Shown here: positions 42,902 through 56,732 of the stretch, piece after piece
Layout of the letters: the number at the start of each line of letters is the position of its first letter
Numbering within the stretch: position 1 is the stretch's first letter
NCBI RefSeq assembly: GCF_043290135.1
Contig: NC_134707.1
Span: 143,965,319 to 144,029,318 of the forward strand
DNA from: Rhipicephalus microplus
Lineage: Eukaryota; Arthropoda; Arachnida; Ixodida; Ixodidae
DNA: 64,000 nt
Direction: 5' to 3'
Made by a program: the position numbers and the translations under genes
The notes under the pieces: generated by a model
Told to the model about the DNA's origin: nothing
What the model saw: only the letters and a program-made list of their open reading frames with translations
The model's database searches: none

Positions 42902-43923
42902 CTAGACACTTCGCAACTAGAAACTCCACAACTAGAAACTCCACAACCAGAGACTCTAAAACCAGAGACTGCACAACTAGAGACTCCGCAACTAGAAACT
43001 CCACAGCTAGAAACTCCGAAACTAGAAACCCTGCAACTAGAAACTCCACAGCTAGAAACTCCACAACTAGAAACTCCACAAGTAGACACTCCACAAATAG
43101 AAACTCCACAACTAGAGACTCCACAACAAGAGACTCCACAACTAAAAACTCCACAACTAGAAACTCCACAACTAGAAACTCCACAACTTGAAACTCCGCA
43201 GCTAGAAACTCCGCAACTAGAAACTCCACAACTAGAAAACTCCGCAACGAGAAACCCTGCAACTAGAAACTCCACAGCTAGAAACTCCACAACTTGAAAC
43301 ACCACAACTATATACTCCACAACTACAAATTCCACAACTAGAAACTCTGCAACTAGAAACTCCGCAACTAGAAGCTCCGCAACTGGAAACTCCACAGCTA
43401 AAAACTCCACGACTTGAGACTTCGCAACTAGAAACTCGGCAACTAGAAACTCAACTACTAGAAACTCCACAATTAGAAACTCCACAACTTGAAACCCAAC
43501 AAATAGATACTCCACAACTACAGACTCCACAACTAGAAACTCCACAACTAGAAACTCCACAACTAGAAACTTCACAACGAGAAACTCCGCAACTAAAAAC
43601 TCCGCAACTAGAAACTCCACAGCTAGACAATCCACAACTAGAGACTCCACAACGAGAAACTCTACAACTTGAAACTCCGCAACTAGAAACTCCACAACTA
43701 CGAACACCACAACTACGAACCCCGCAACTAGAAGCTCCACAACTTGAAACTCCACAACTAGAAACTCCACAACTTGAGACTTCGCAACTAGAAACTCCAC
43801 AACTAAAAACTCCACAACTAGAAACTCCGCAACTAGAAACTCCGCAACTAGAAACTCCACAGCTAGAAACTCTACAACTCGAGACTTCGCAACTAAAGAA
43901 CTCGGCAACTAGAAACTCAACAA

Positions 43924-43998
43924 CTAGACGATTCGCAACTATTACCTCTACAACTTCAAAATCCAAAACTATCAACTCCACAACTTGAAACGCCGCTA
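43924..43998. repeat. 75-bp divergent monomer block, type IV (copy 8)
   Basis: Second monomer reads CTATTACCT, followed after the block by CTAGATCCGCCACAA. It sits 1,631 bp from the type III block, after a different left neighbour (AACTCAACAA instead of AACTCCACAA). Confidence 0.9.
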
Positions 43999-46634
43999 CT
44001 AGATCCGCCACAACTAAAAACTTCACAACTAGAAACTCCACAACTAGAAACTCCACAACGAGAAACTCCACAACTTGAAACTCCGCCACTAGAAACTCCG
44101 CCACTAGAATCTCCAACTAGAAAACTCCGCAACTAGAAACTCTGCAACTAGAAACTCCGCAACTAGAAACTCCACAACTAGAACTTCCACAACTTGAGAC
44201 TCAACAACTAGAGACTCAACAACTAGAGACTCCTCAACTAAAGGCTCCACAACTAGAAACTCCACTACTAGAAACTCCGTAACTAGAAACCCGAAAACCA
44301 GAAACTCCACAACTAGAAACTCCACACCTGTAAATTCCACAACTTGAAACTCCACAACCAGAAACTCCGCAACTAGAAACTCCACAACTAGAAAACTCCG
44401 CAACTAGAAACCCTGCAACTAGAAACTCCACAGCTAGAAACTCCACAACTTCAAACTCCGCAACTAGAAACTCCACAACTACAGACTCCACAACTACAGA
44501 CTGCACAACTAGAGACCCCGCCACTAGAATCTCCACAGCTAGAAACTCTGCAACTAGAAACTCTACAACAAGAGACTCCGCAACTAGAAACTCCACAACT
44601 TGAAACTCTGCAACTAGACACTCCACAACCAGAAATTCCACAACTAGAGACTCAACAACTAGAGACTCCTCAACTAAAAGCTCCACAACTAGAAACTCCG
44701 TAACTAGAAATTCCACAACTAGAAACTCCACAACTACAGACTCCGCAACTAGAAAACTCCGCAACTAGAAACTCACAACTAGAAACTCCACAACTTGAAA
44801 GCCCACAACTAGATACTACACAACTACAAACTCCACAACTAGAAACTCGACAACTTGAAGCTCCACAACTAGAAACTCCGCAACTAGAAACTCCAAAATT
44901 AGAAAACTCCGCAACTAGAAACTCTGCAACTAGAAACTCCGCCACTAGAAACTCCACAACCTGAAACACCACAACTATATACTCCACAACTACAAATTCC
45001 ACAACTAGAAACTCCGCAACTAGAAGCTCTGCAACTAAAAACTCCACAGCTAAAAACTCCACGACTTGAGACTTCGCAACTAGAAACTCCGCAACTAGAA
45101 ACTCCACAGCCAGAAAATCCACAACTAGAAACTCCGCAACAAGAAACTCCGCGAATAGAAACTCCACAACTAGAAACTCCACAACTAGAAACTCCACAGC
45201 CAGAGACTCCACAACTAGAGACTGCACAACTAGAGACTCCGCAACTTGAAACTCCACAGCTAGAAACTCCGCAACTAGAAACTCCACAACTACAAACTTT
45301 ACAACTCCATAACTAGACACTTCGCAACTAGAAACTCCACAACTAGAAACTCCACAACCAGAGACTCTAAAACCAGAGACTGCACAACTAGAGACTCCGC
45401 AACTAGAAACTCCACAGCTAGAAACTCCGAAACTAGAAACCCTGCAACTAGAAACTCCACAGCTAGAAACTCCACAACTAGAAACTCCACAAGTAGACAC
45501 TCCACAACTAGAAACTCCACAACTAGAGACTCCACAACTAGAGACTCCACAACTGAAAACTCCACAACTAGAAACTCCACAACTAGAAACTCCACAACTT
45601 GAAACTCCGCAACTAGAAAATCCGCAACTAGAAGCTCCGCAACTAGAAACTCCAGAGCTAGAAACTCCACGACTTTAGACTTCGCAACTAGAAACTCGAC
45701 AACTAGAAACTCAACTACTAGAAACTCCACAACTAGAAACTCCACAACTAGAAACTCTGCAACTAGAAACTCCACAACTAGAAACTCCACAACGAGAAAC
45801 TCCACAACTTGAAACTCCGCAACTAGAACTTCCACAACTAGAGACTCAACAACTAGAGACTCAACAACTAGAGACTCCTCAACTAAAAGCTCCACAACTA
45901 GAAATTCCACTACTAGAAACTCCGTAACTAGAAACCCGAAAACCAGAAACTCCACAACTAGAAACTCCACACCTATAAATTCGACAACTTGGAACTCCAC
46001 AACCAGAAACTCCACAACTTGAAACTCCGCAACTAGAAACTCCGCAACTAGAAACTCCACAACTAGAAAACTCCGCAACTAGAAACCCTGCAACTAGAAA
46101 CTCCACAGCTAGAAACTCCACAACTTCAAACTCCGCAACTTGAAACTCCACAACTACAGACTCCACAACTACAGACTGCACAACTAGAGACTCCGCCACT
46201 AGAAACTCCACAGCTAGAAACTCTACAACTTGAAACACCACAACTAGATACTCCACAGCTACAAATTCCACAACTAGAAACTCCGCAACTAGAAATTCCG
46301 CAACTACAAGCTCCGCAACTAGAAACTCCGCAGCAAGAAACTACACGACTTGAGACTTCGCAACTAGAAACTCGGCAACCAGAAACTCAACAACTAGAAA
46401 CTCCACAACTAGAAACTCCACAGCCAGAAAGTCCACAACTTCAAACCCAACAAATAGATACTCCACAACTACAGACTCCACAACTAGAAACTCCACAACT
46501 AGAAACTCCACAATCAGAAACTCCGCAACTAGAAACTCCACAGCAAGAAAATCCACAACTAGAAACTCCAAAACTAGAAACTCCACAACTACAGACTCCG
46601 CAACTACAAAACTCCGCAACTAGAAACTCCACAA

Positions 46635-46709
46635 CTAGACGATTCGCAACTAATAACTCTACAACTTCAAAATCCAAAACTATCAACTCCACAACTTGAA
46701 ACGCCGCGA
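46635..46709. repeat. 75-bp divergent monomer block, type II (copy 9)
   Basis: Counterpart of the block at 36,456 in the second 10.2-kb unit, 10,179 bp away. Confidence 0.9.
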
Positions 46710-49700
46710 CTAAATACTCCACAACTACAAACTCCACAACTAGAAAACTCCGAAACTAGAAACCCTGCAACTAGAAACTCCACAGCTAGAAACTCTACAA
46801 CTAGAAACTCCACAAGTAGACACTCCACAACCATAAACTCCACAACTAAAGACTCCACAACTAGAGACTCCACAACTAAAAACTCCACAACTAGAAACTC
46901 CACAACTTGAAACTCCGCAACTAGAAACTCCGCAACTAGAAACTCCACGACTAGAAAACTCCGGAACTAGAAACTCCACAACTTGAAACTCCACAACTAT
47001 ATACCCCACAACTACAAAATCCACAACTAGAAACTCCGCAACTAGAAACTCCCTAACTAGAAGCTCCGCAACTAGAAACTCCACAGCTAGAAACTCCACG
47101 ACTGTAGACTTCGCAACTAGAAACTCGACAACTAGAAACTCAACTACTAGAAACTCCACAACTAGAAACTCCCCAACTAGAAACTCCACAACGAAAAACT
47201 CCACAACTTGAAACTCCGCAACTAGAAACTCCGCCACTAGAATCTCCACAACTAGAAAACTCCGCAACTAGAAACTCTGCATCTGGAAACTCCGCAACTA
47301 GAAACTCCACAACTAGAACCTCCACAACTAGAGACTCAACAACTAGAGACTCAACAACTAGAGACTCCTCAACTAAAAGCTCCACAACTAGAAACTCCGT
47401 AACTAGAAACCCGAAAACTAGAAACTCCACAACTAGAAACTCCACACCTATAAATTCCACGACTTTAAACTCCACAACTAAAACTCCACAACCAGAAACT
47501 CCACAACTAGAAACTCTGCAACTAGAAACTCCGCAACTAGAGTCTCCACAGCTAGAAATTCCACATTTATAAACTCCACAACCAGAAACTCCACAACTAT
47601 AGACTCCAAAACTAGAGACTGCACAATTAGAGACTCCGCAACTAGATACTCCAAAACTAGGAACTCTGCAACTAGAAACTCCACAACTACAAACTCGAAA
47701 ACTAAAAACTAAAAACAGAAACTCCACGACTAGAAACTCCACAAGTAGACACTCCACAACTAGAAACTCCACAACTAGAGACTCCACAACTAAAAACTCC
47801 ACAACTAGAAACTCCGCAACTAGAAACTCCGCAACTAGAAACTCCACAGCTAGAAACTCTACAACTTGAGACTTCGCAACTAAAGAATTCGGCAACTATA
47901 AACTCAACAACTAGAAACTCCACAACTAGAAACACCGCAACTAAAACTCTGCAACCAGAAATTCCACAGCTAGAAAATCCACAACTAGAAACTCTGCAAC
48001 TAGAAACTCCGCAAATAGAAACTCCACAGCTAGAAAATCCACAACTAGAAACTCCACAACTAGAAACCCCACAACTACTTACTCCACAACTAGAAACTCC
48101 ACAACCAGAAACTCCGCAACTAGAAACTCACTCCGCAACTAGAGACTCCACAACTAGAAATTCCACAACTAGAAACTCCACAACTACAGACTCCCCAACT
48201 AGAAAACTCCGCAACTAGAAACTCCACAACTAGAAACTCCACAACTTGAAAGTCCACAACTAGATACTCCACAACTACAAACTCCACAACTAGAAACTCC
48301 ACAACGAGAAACTCCACAACTTGAAGCTCCACAACTAGAAACTCCACAACTACAAACTCTACAACTAGAAACTCCACAACTAGAAGCTCCACAACTTGAA
48401 GCTCCACAACTAGAAACTCCGCAACTAGAAACTCCACAACTAGAAAACTCCGCAACTAGAAACTCTGCAACTAGAAACTCCCCCACTAGAAACTCCACAA
48501 CTTGAAACACCACAACTATATACTCCACAACTACAAATTCCACAACTAGAAACTCCGCATCTACAAACTCCGCAACTAGAAGCTCCGCAACTGGAAACTC
48601 CACAGCTAAAAACTCCACGACTTGAGACTTCGCAACTAGAAACTCGGCAACTAGAAACTCAACTACTAGAAACTCCACAACTAGAAACTCCACAACTTGA
48701 AACCAACAAATAGATACTCCACAACTGCAGACTCCACAACTAGAAACTCCACAACTAGAAACTCCACAACTAGAAACTTCACAACGAGAAACTCCGCAAC
48801 TAAAAACTCCGCAACTAGAAACTCCACAGCAAGACAATCCACAACTAGAGACTCCACAACGAGAAACTCCACAACTTGAAACTCCGCAACTAGAAACTTC
48901 ACAACTACGAACCCCACAACTACGAACCCCGCAACTAGAAGCTCCACAACTTGAAACTCCACAACTAGAAACTCCACAATTTGAGACTTCGCAACTAGAA
49001 ACTCCACAACTAAAAACTCCACAACTAGAAACTCCGCAACTAGAAACTCCGCAACTAGAAACTCCACAGCTAGAAACTCTACAACTTGAGACTTCGCAAC
49101 TAAAGAACTCGGCAACTAGAAACTCAACAACTAGAAACTCCACAACTAGAAACACCGCAACTAAAAACTGTGCAACCAGAAATTCCACAGCTAGAAAATC
49201 CACAACTAGAAACTCTGCAACTAGAAACTCCACAAATAGAAACTCCACAGCTAGAAAATCCACAACTAGAAACTCCACAACTAGAAAACCCACAACTATT
49301 GACTCCGCAACTAGAAACTCCACAACTTGAAGCTCCACAACTAGAAACTCCGCAACTAGAAACTCCACAACTAGAAAACTCCGGAACTAGAAACTCTGCA
49401 ACTAGAAACTCCGCAACTAGAAACTCCACAACTTGAAACACCACAACTATATACCCCACAACTACAAAATCCACAACTAGAAACTCCGCAACTAGAAACT
49501 CCCTAACTAGAAGCTCCGCAACTAGAAACTCCAGAGCTAGAAACTCCACGACTTTAGACTTCGCAACTAGAAACTCGACAACTAGAAACTCAACTACTAG
49601 AAACTCCACAACTAGAAACTCCACAACTAGAAACTCTGCAACTAGAAACTCCACAACTAGAAACTCCACAACGAGAAACTCCACAACTTGAAACTCCGCA

Positions 49701-52516
49701 ACTAGAAACTCCGCCACTAGAATCTCCAACTAGAAAACTCCGCAACTAGAAACTCTGCAACTAGAAACTCCGCAACTAGAAACTCCACAACTAGAACTTC
49801 CACAACTAGAGACTCAACAACTAGAGACTCAACAACTAGAGACTCCTCAACTAAAAGCTCCACAACTAGAAATTCCACTACTAGAAACTCCGTAACTAGA
49901 AACCCGAAAACCAGAAACTCCACAACTAGAAACTCCACACCTATAAATTCCACAACTTGGAACTCCACAACCAGAAACTCCACAACTTGAAACTCCGCAA
50001 CTAGAAACTCCGCAACTAGAAACTCCACAACTAGAAAACTCCGCAACTAGAAACCCTGCAACTAGAAACTCCACAGCTAGAAACTCCACAACTTCAAACT
50101 CCGCAACTAGAAACTCCACAACTACAGACTCCACAACTACAGACTGCACAACTAGAGACTCCGCCACTAGAATCTCCACAGCTAGAAACTCCGCAACTAG
50201 AAACTCTACAACTAGAGACTCCGCAACTAGAAACTCCACAACTTGAAACTCTGCAACTAGACACTCCACAACCAGAAATTCCACAACTAGAGACTCAACT
50301 ATAAGAGACTCCTCAACTAAAAGCTCCACAACTAGATACTCCGTAACTAGAAATTCCACAACTAGAAACTCCACAACTACAGACTCCGCAACTAGAAAAC
50401 TCCGCAACTAGAAACTCCACAACTAGAAACTCCACAACTTGAAAGCCCACAACTAGATACTCCACAACTACAAACTCCACAACTAGAAACTCCACAACTA
50501 GAAACTCCACAACTTGAAGCTCCACAACTAGAAACTCCGCAACTAGAAACTCCAAAATTAGAAAACTCCGCAACTAGAAACTCTGCAACTAGAAACTCCC
50601 CCACTAGAAACTCCACAACTTGAAACACCACAACTATATACTCCACAACTACAAATTCCACAACTAGAAACTCCGCAACTAGAAACTCCGCAGCTAGAAG
50701 CTCCGCAACTGGAAACTCCACAGCTAAATACTCCGCAACTAGAAACTCCACAGCTAGACAATCCACAACTAGAGACTCCACAACGAGAAACTCCACAACT
50801 TGAAACTCCGCAACAAGAAACTCCACAACTACGAACCCCACAACTACGAACCCCGCAACTAGAAGCTCCACAACTTGAAACTCCACAACTAGAAACTCCA
50901 CAATTTGAGACTTCGCAACTAGAAACTCCACAACTAAAAACTCCACAACTAGAAACTCCGCAACTAGAAACTCCGCAACTAGAAACTCCACAGCTAGAAA
51001 CTCTACAACTTGAGACTTCGCAACTAAAGAACTCGGCAACTAGAAACTCAGCAACTAGAAACTCCACAACTAGAAACACCGCAACTAAAAACTCTGCAAC
51101 CAGAAATTCCACAGCTAGAAAATCCACAACTAGAAACTCTGCAACTAGAAACTCCGCAAATAGAAACTCCACAGCTAGAAAATCCACAACTAGAAACTCC
51201 ACAACTAGAAACCCCACAACTACTGACTCCGCAACTAGAAACTCCACAGCTAGAAAACTCCGCAACTAGAAACTCCACAACTTGAAACGCCACAACTATA
51301 TACCCCACAACTACAAAATCCACAACTAGAAACTCCGCAACTAGAAACTCCCTAACTAGAAGCTCCGCAACTAGAAACTCCACAGCTAGAAACTCCACGA
51401 CTTTAGACTTCGCAACTAGAAACTCGACAACTAGAAACTCAACTACTAGAAACTCCACAACTAGAAACTCCACAACCAGAAACTTCACAACCAGAAACTT
51501 CACAACGAGAAACTCCGCAACTAGAAACTCCACAACTACGAACCCCACAACTACGAACCCCACAACTAGAAGCTCCACAACTAGAAACTCCACAACTAGA
51601 AACGCCACAACTTGAGACTTCACAACGAGAAACTCCGCAACTAGAAACTCCACAACTACGAACCCCACAACTAGAAGCTCCACAACTAGAAACTCCACAA
51701 CTAGAAACTCCACAACTTGAGACTTCGCAACTAGAAACTCCGCAACTAGAAACCCCACAACTAGAAACTCTGCAACTAGAAACTCCGCAAATAGAAACTC
51801 CACAGCTAGAAAATCCACAACTAAAAACTCCACAACTAGAAACCCCACAACTACTTACTCCGCAACTAGAAACTCCACAACCAGAAACTCCGCAACTAGA
51901 AACTCACTCCGCAACTAGAGACTCCACAACTAGAAATTCCACAACTAGAAACTCCACAACTACAAACTCCACAACTAGAAACTCCACAACGAGAAACTCT
52001 ACAACTTGAAGCTCCACAACTAGAAACTCCGCAACTAGAAACTCCACAACTAGAAAACTCCAGAACTAGAAACTCTGCAACTAGAAACTCCGCAACTAGA
52101 AACTCCACAACTTGAAACACCACAACTATATACTCCACAACTACAAAATCCACAACTAGAAACTCCGCAACTAGAAACTCCGCAACTAGAAGCTCCGCAA
52201 CTAGAAACTCCGCAGCTAGAAACTCCACGACTTGAGACTTCGCAACTAGAAACTCGGCAACCAGAAACTCAACAACTAGAAACTCCACAACTAGAAACTC
52301 CACAGCCAGAAACTCCACAGCTTCAAACCCAACAAATAGATACTCCAAAACTACAAACTCCACAACTAGTAACTCCACAACTAGAAACTCCACAACCAGA
52401 AACTCCGCAACCAGAAACTCCACAGCTAGAAAATCCACAACTAGAAACTCCAAAACTAAAAACTCCACAACTACAGACTCAGCAACTAGAAAACTCCGCA
52501 ACTAGAAACTCCACAA

Positions 52517-52591
52517 CTAGACGATTCGCAACTATTAACTCTACAACTTCAAAATCCAAAACTATCAACTCCACAACTTGAAACGCCGCTA
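52517..52591. repeat. 75-bp divergent monomer block, type III (copy 10)
   Basis: Counterpart of the block at 42,293, 10,224 bp away. Confidence 0.9.
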
Positions 52592-53142
52592 CTAGATCTG
52601 CCACAACTAAAAACTTCACAACTAGAAACTCCACAACTGGAAACTCCACAACTTGGAACTCCGCACTAGAAACTCCGCCACTGGAATCTCCACAACTAGA
52701 AAACTCCGCAACTAGAAACTCTGCATCTAGAAACTCCGCAACTAGAAACTCCACAGCTAGAAACACCACAAATGGAAACTTCACAAGTAGAGACTCCACA
52801 ACTAGAAACTGCACAATCTACGAACCCCACAACTACGAACCCCACAACTAGAAACTCCACAACTAGAAACTCCACAACTAGAAACTCCACAACTTGAGAC
52901 TTCCCAACTAGAAACTCCACAACTAGAAACTCCACAACTAGAGACTCCACAACTAGAAACTCCACAACTAGAAACTCCACAACTAGAAACTCCACAACTA
53001 CAAACTCCACAGCCAGAGACTCCACAACTAGAGACTGCATAACTAGAGACTCCGCAACTTGGAACTCCACAGCTAGAAACTCCGCAACTAGAAACTCCAC
53101 AACTAGAAACTTTACAACTCCATAACTAGACACTTCGCAACT

Positions 53143-55235
53143 AGAAACTCCACAACTAGAAACTCCACAACCAGAGACTCTAAAACCAGAGACTGCACAA
53201 CTAGAGACTCCGCAACTAGAAACTCCACAGCTAGAAACTCCGAAACTAGAAACCCTGCAACTAGAAACTCCACAGCTAGAAACTCCACAACTAGAAACTC
53301 CACAAGTAGACACTCCACAAATAGAAACTCCACAACTAGAGACTCCACAACAAGAGACTCCACAACTAAAAACTCCACAACTAGAAACTCCACAACTAGA
53401 AACTCCACAACTTGAAACTCCGCAGCTAGAAACTCCGCAACTAGAAACTCCACAACTAGAAAACTCCGCAACGAGAAACCCTGCAACTAGAAACTCCACA
53501 GCTAGAAACTCCACAACTTGAAACACCACAACTATATACTCCACAACTACAAATTCCACAACTAGAAACTCTGCAACTAGAAACTCCGCAACTAGAAGCT
53601 CCGCAACTGCAAACTCCACAGCTAAAAACTCCACGACTTGAGACTTCGCAACTAGAAACTCGGCAACTAGAAACTCAACTACTAGAAACTCCACAATTAG
53701 AAACTCCACAACTTGAAACCCAACAAATAGATACTCCACAACTACAGACTCCACAACTAGAAACTCCACAACTAGAAACTCCACAACTAGAAACTTCACA
53801 ACGAGAAACTCCGCAACTAAAAACTCCGCAACTAGAAACTCCACAGCTAGACAATCCACAACTAGAGACTCCACAACGAGAAACTCTACAACTTGAAACT
53901 CCGCAACTAGAAACTCCACAACTACGAACACCACAACTACGAACCCCGCAACTAGAAGCTCCACAACTTGAAACTCCACAACTAGAAACTCCACAACTTG
54001 AGACTTCGCAACTAGAAACTCCACAACTAAAAACTCCACAACTAGAAACTCCGCAACTAGAAACTCCGCAACTAGAAACTCCACAGCTAGAAACTCTACA
54101 ACTCGAGACTTCGCAACTAAAGAACTCGGCAACTAGAAACTCAACAACTAGACGATTCGCAACTATTACCTCTACAACTTCAAAATCCAAAACTATCAAC
54201 TCCACAACTTGAAACGCCGCTACTAGATCCGCCACAACTAAAAACTTCACAACTAGAAACTCCACAACTAGAAACTCCACAACGAGAAACTCCACAACTT
54301 GAAACTCCGCCACTAGAAACTCCGCCACTAGAATCTCCAACTAGAAAACTCCGCAACTAGAAACTCTGCAACTAGAAACTCCGCAACTAGAAACTCCACA
54401 ACTAGAACTTCCACAACTTGAGACTCAACAACTAGAGACTCAACAACTAGAGACTCCTCAACTAAAGGCTCCACAACTAGAAACTCCACTACTAGAAACT
54501 CCGTAACTAGAAACCCGAAAACCAGAAACTCCACAACTAGAAACTCCACACCTGTAAATTCCACAACTTGAAACTCCACAACCAGAAACTCCGCAACTAG
54601 AAACTCCACAACTAGAAAACTCCGCAACTAGAAACCCTGCAACTAGAAACTCCACAGCTAGAAACTCCACAACTTCAAACTCCGCAACTAGAAACTCCAC
54701 AACTACAGACTCCACAACTACAGACTGCACAACTAGAGACCCCGCCACTAGAATCTCCACAGCTAGAAACTCTGCAACTAGAAACTCTACAACAAGAGAC
54801 TCCGCAACTAGAAACTCCACAACTTGAAACTCTGCAACTAGACACTCCACAACCAGAAATTCCACAACTAGAGACTCAACAACTAGAGACTCCTCAATTA
54901 AAAGCTCCACAACTAGAAACTCCGTAACTAGAAATTCCACAACTAGAAACTCCACAACTACAGACTCCGCAACTAGAAAACTCCGCAACTAGAAACTCAC
55001 AACTAGAAACTCCACAACTTGAAAGCCCACAACTAGATACTACACAACTACAAACTCCACAACTAGAAACTCGACAACTTGAAGCTCCACAACTAGAAAC
55101 TCCGCAACTAGAAACTCCAAAATTAGAAAACTCCGCAACTAGAAACTCTGCAACTAGAAACTCCGCCACTAGAAACTCCACAACCTGAAACACCACAACT
55201 ATATACTCCACAACTACAAATTCCACAACTAGAAA
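53143..55235. repeat. Segment shared with zone 4 at +4,139
   Basis: Landmarks including the 75-bp block at 54,148 and the CTCGAG site at 54,102 recur 4,139 bp right, at 58,287 and 58,241. Near 55,236 the right-hand version carries one extra monomer. Further right it has several hundred extra base pairs, so the offset has become 4,514 by 55,529/60,043, 375 bp or 25 monomers in all. The 3,673-bp unit of zone 4 therefore descends from this zone-3 sequence with an internal expansion. Confidence 0.75.
54148..54222. repeat. 75-bp divergent monomer block, type IV (copy 11)
   Basis: Counterpart of the block at 43,924, 10,224 bp away. It also parallels the zone-4 block 4,139 bp to its right. Confidence 0.9.
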
Positions 55236-56423
55236 CTCCGCAACTAGAAGCTCTGCAACTAAAAACTCCACAGCTAAAAACTCCACGACTTGAGACTTCG
55301 CAACTAGAAACTCCGCAACTAGAAACTCCACAGCCAGAAAATCCACAACTAGAAACTCCGCAACAAGAAACTCCGCGAATAGAAACTCCACAACTAGAAA
55401 CTCCACAACTAGAAACTCCACAGCCAGAGACTCCACAACTAGAGACTGCACAACTAGAGACTCCGCAACTTGAAACTCCACAGCTAGAAACTCCGCAACT
55501 AGAAACTCCACAACTACAAACTTTACAACTCCATAACTAGACACTTCGCAACTAGAAACTCCACAACTAGAAACTCCACAACCAGAGACTCTAAAACCAG
55601 AGACTGCACAACTAGAGACTCCGCAACTAGAAACTCCACAGCTAGAAACTCCGAAACTAGAAACCCTGCAACTAGAAACTCCACAGCTAGAAACTCCACA
55701 ACTAGAAACTCCACAAGTAGACACTCCACAACTAGAAACTCCACAACTAGAGACTCCACAACTAGAGACTCCACAACTGAAAACTCCACAACTAGAAACT
55801 CCACAACTAGAAACTCCACAACTTGAAACTCCGCAACTAGAAAATCCGCAACTAGAAGCTCCGCAACTAGAAACTCCAGAGCTAGAAACTCCACGACTTT
55901 AGACTTCGCAACTAGAAACTCGACAACTAGAAACTCAACTACTAGAAACTCCACAACTAGAAACTCCACAACTAGAAACTCTGCAACTAGAAACTCCACA
56001 ACTAGAAACTCCACAACGAGAAACTCCACAACTTGAAACTCCGCAACTAGAATTTCCACAACTAGAGACTCAACAACTAGAGACTCAACAACTAGAGACT
56101 CCTCAACTAAAAGCTCCACAACTAGAAATTCCACTACTAGAAACTCCGTAACTAGAAACCCGAAAACCAGAAACTCCACAACTAGAAACTCCACACCTAT
56201 AAATTCGACAACTTGGAACTCCACAACCAGAAACTCCACAACTTGAAACTCCGCAACTAGAAACTCCGCAACTAGAAACTCCACAACTAGAAAACTCCGC
56301 AACTAGAAACCCTGCAACTAGAAACTCCACAGCTAGAAACTCCACAACTTCAAACTCCGCAACTTGAAACTCCACAACTACAGACTCCACAACTACAGAC
56401 TGCACAACTAGAGACTCCGCCAC

Positions 56424-56732
56424 TAGAATCTCCACAGCTAGAAACTCCGCAACTAGAAACTCTACAACTAGAGACTCCGCAACTAGAAACTCCACAACTT
56501 GAAACTCTGCAACTAGACACTCCACAACCAGAAATTCCACAACTAGAGACTCAACAATAAGAGACTCCTCAACTAAAAGCTCCACAACTAGATACTCCGT
56601 AACTAGAAATTCCACAACTAGAAACTCCACAACTACAGACTCCGCAACTAGAAAACTCCGCAACTAGAAACTCCACAACTAGAAACTCCACAACTTGAAA
56701 GCCCACAACTAGATACTCCACAACTACAAACT
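56424..56732. repeat. Junction stretch between the 10.2-kb and 3.67-kb HORs
   Basis: About 300 bp of ordinary 15-bp monomers. Their order follows 50,170 to 50,475 (offset about 6,256), not the start of a new 10.2-kb unit. Nothing other than satellite sequence is seen. Confidence 0.6.

Larger units (their letters stand above)
36021..46199. repeat. 10.2-kb higher-order repeat, copy 1 (10,179 bp)
   Basis: The junction TAGAAACTCCACAGC at 36,021 recurs at 46,200, and colinearity continues for the whole unit at offsets of 10,179, then 10,164, then 10,224. The first 1 kb resembles the third 8.8-kb copy (offset 3,993 from about 32,170), so the two HOR types share ancestry. Contains three 75-bp divergent blocks (36,456; 42,293; 43,924) and two 19-bp units (37,956; 41,672). 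Confidence 0.85.
46200..56423. repeat. 10.2-kb higher-order repeat, copy 2 (10,224 bp)
   Basis: Near-identical to 36,021-46,199 apart from two length changes. One 15-bp GAGACTCAACAACTA unit present near 37,170 in copy 1 is missing near 47,340. Four monomers (60 bp) present near 51,130 are missing near 40,960 in copy 1. Both changes are whole monomers. The end of the copy is placed at 56,423, opposite 46,199; the right neighbour then follows the order seen near 50,170. Confidence 0.85.
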
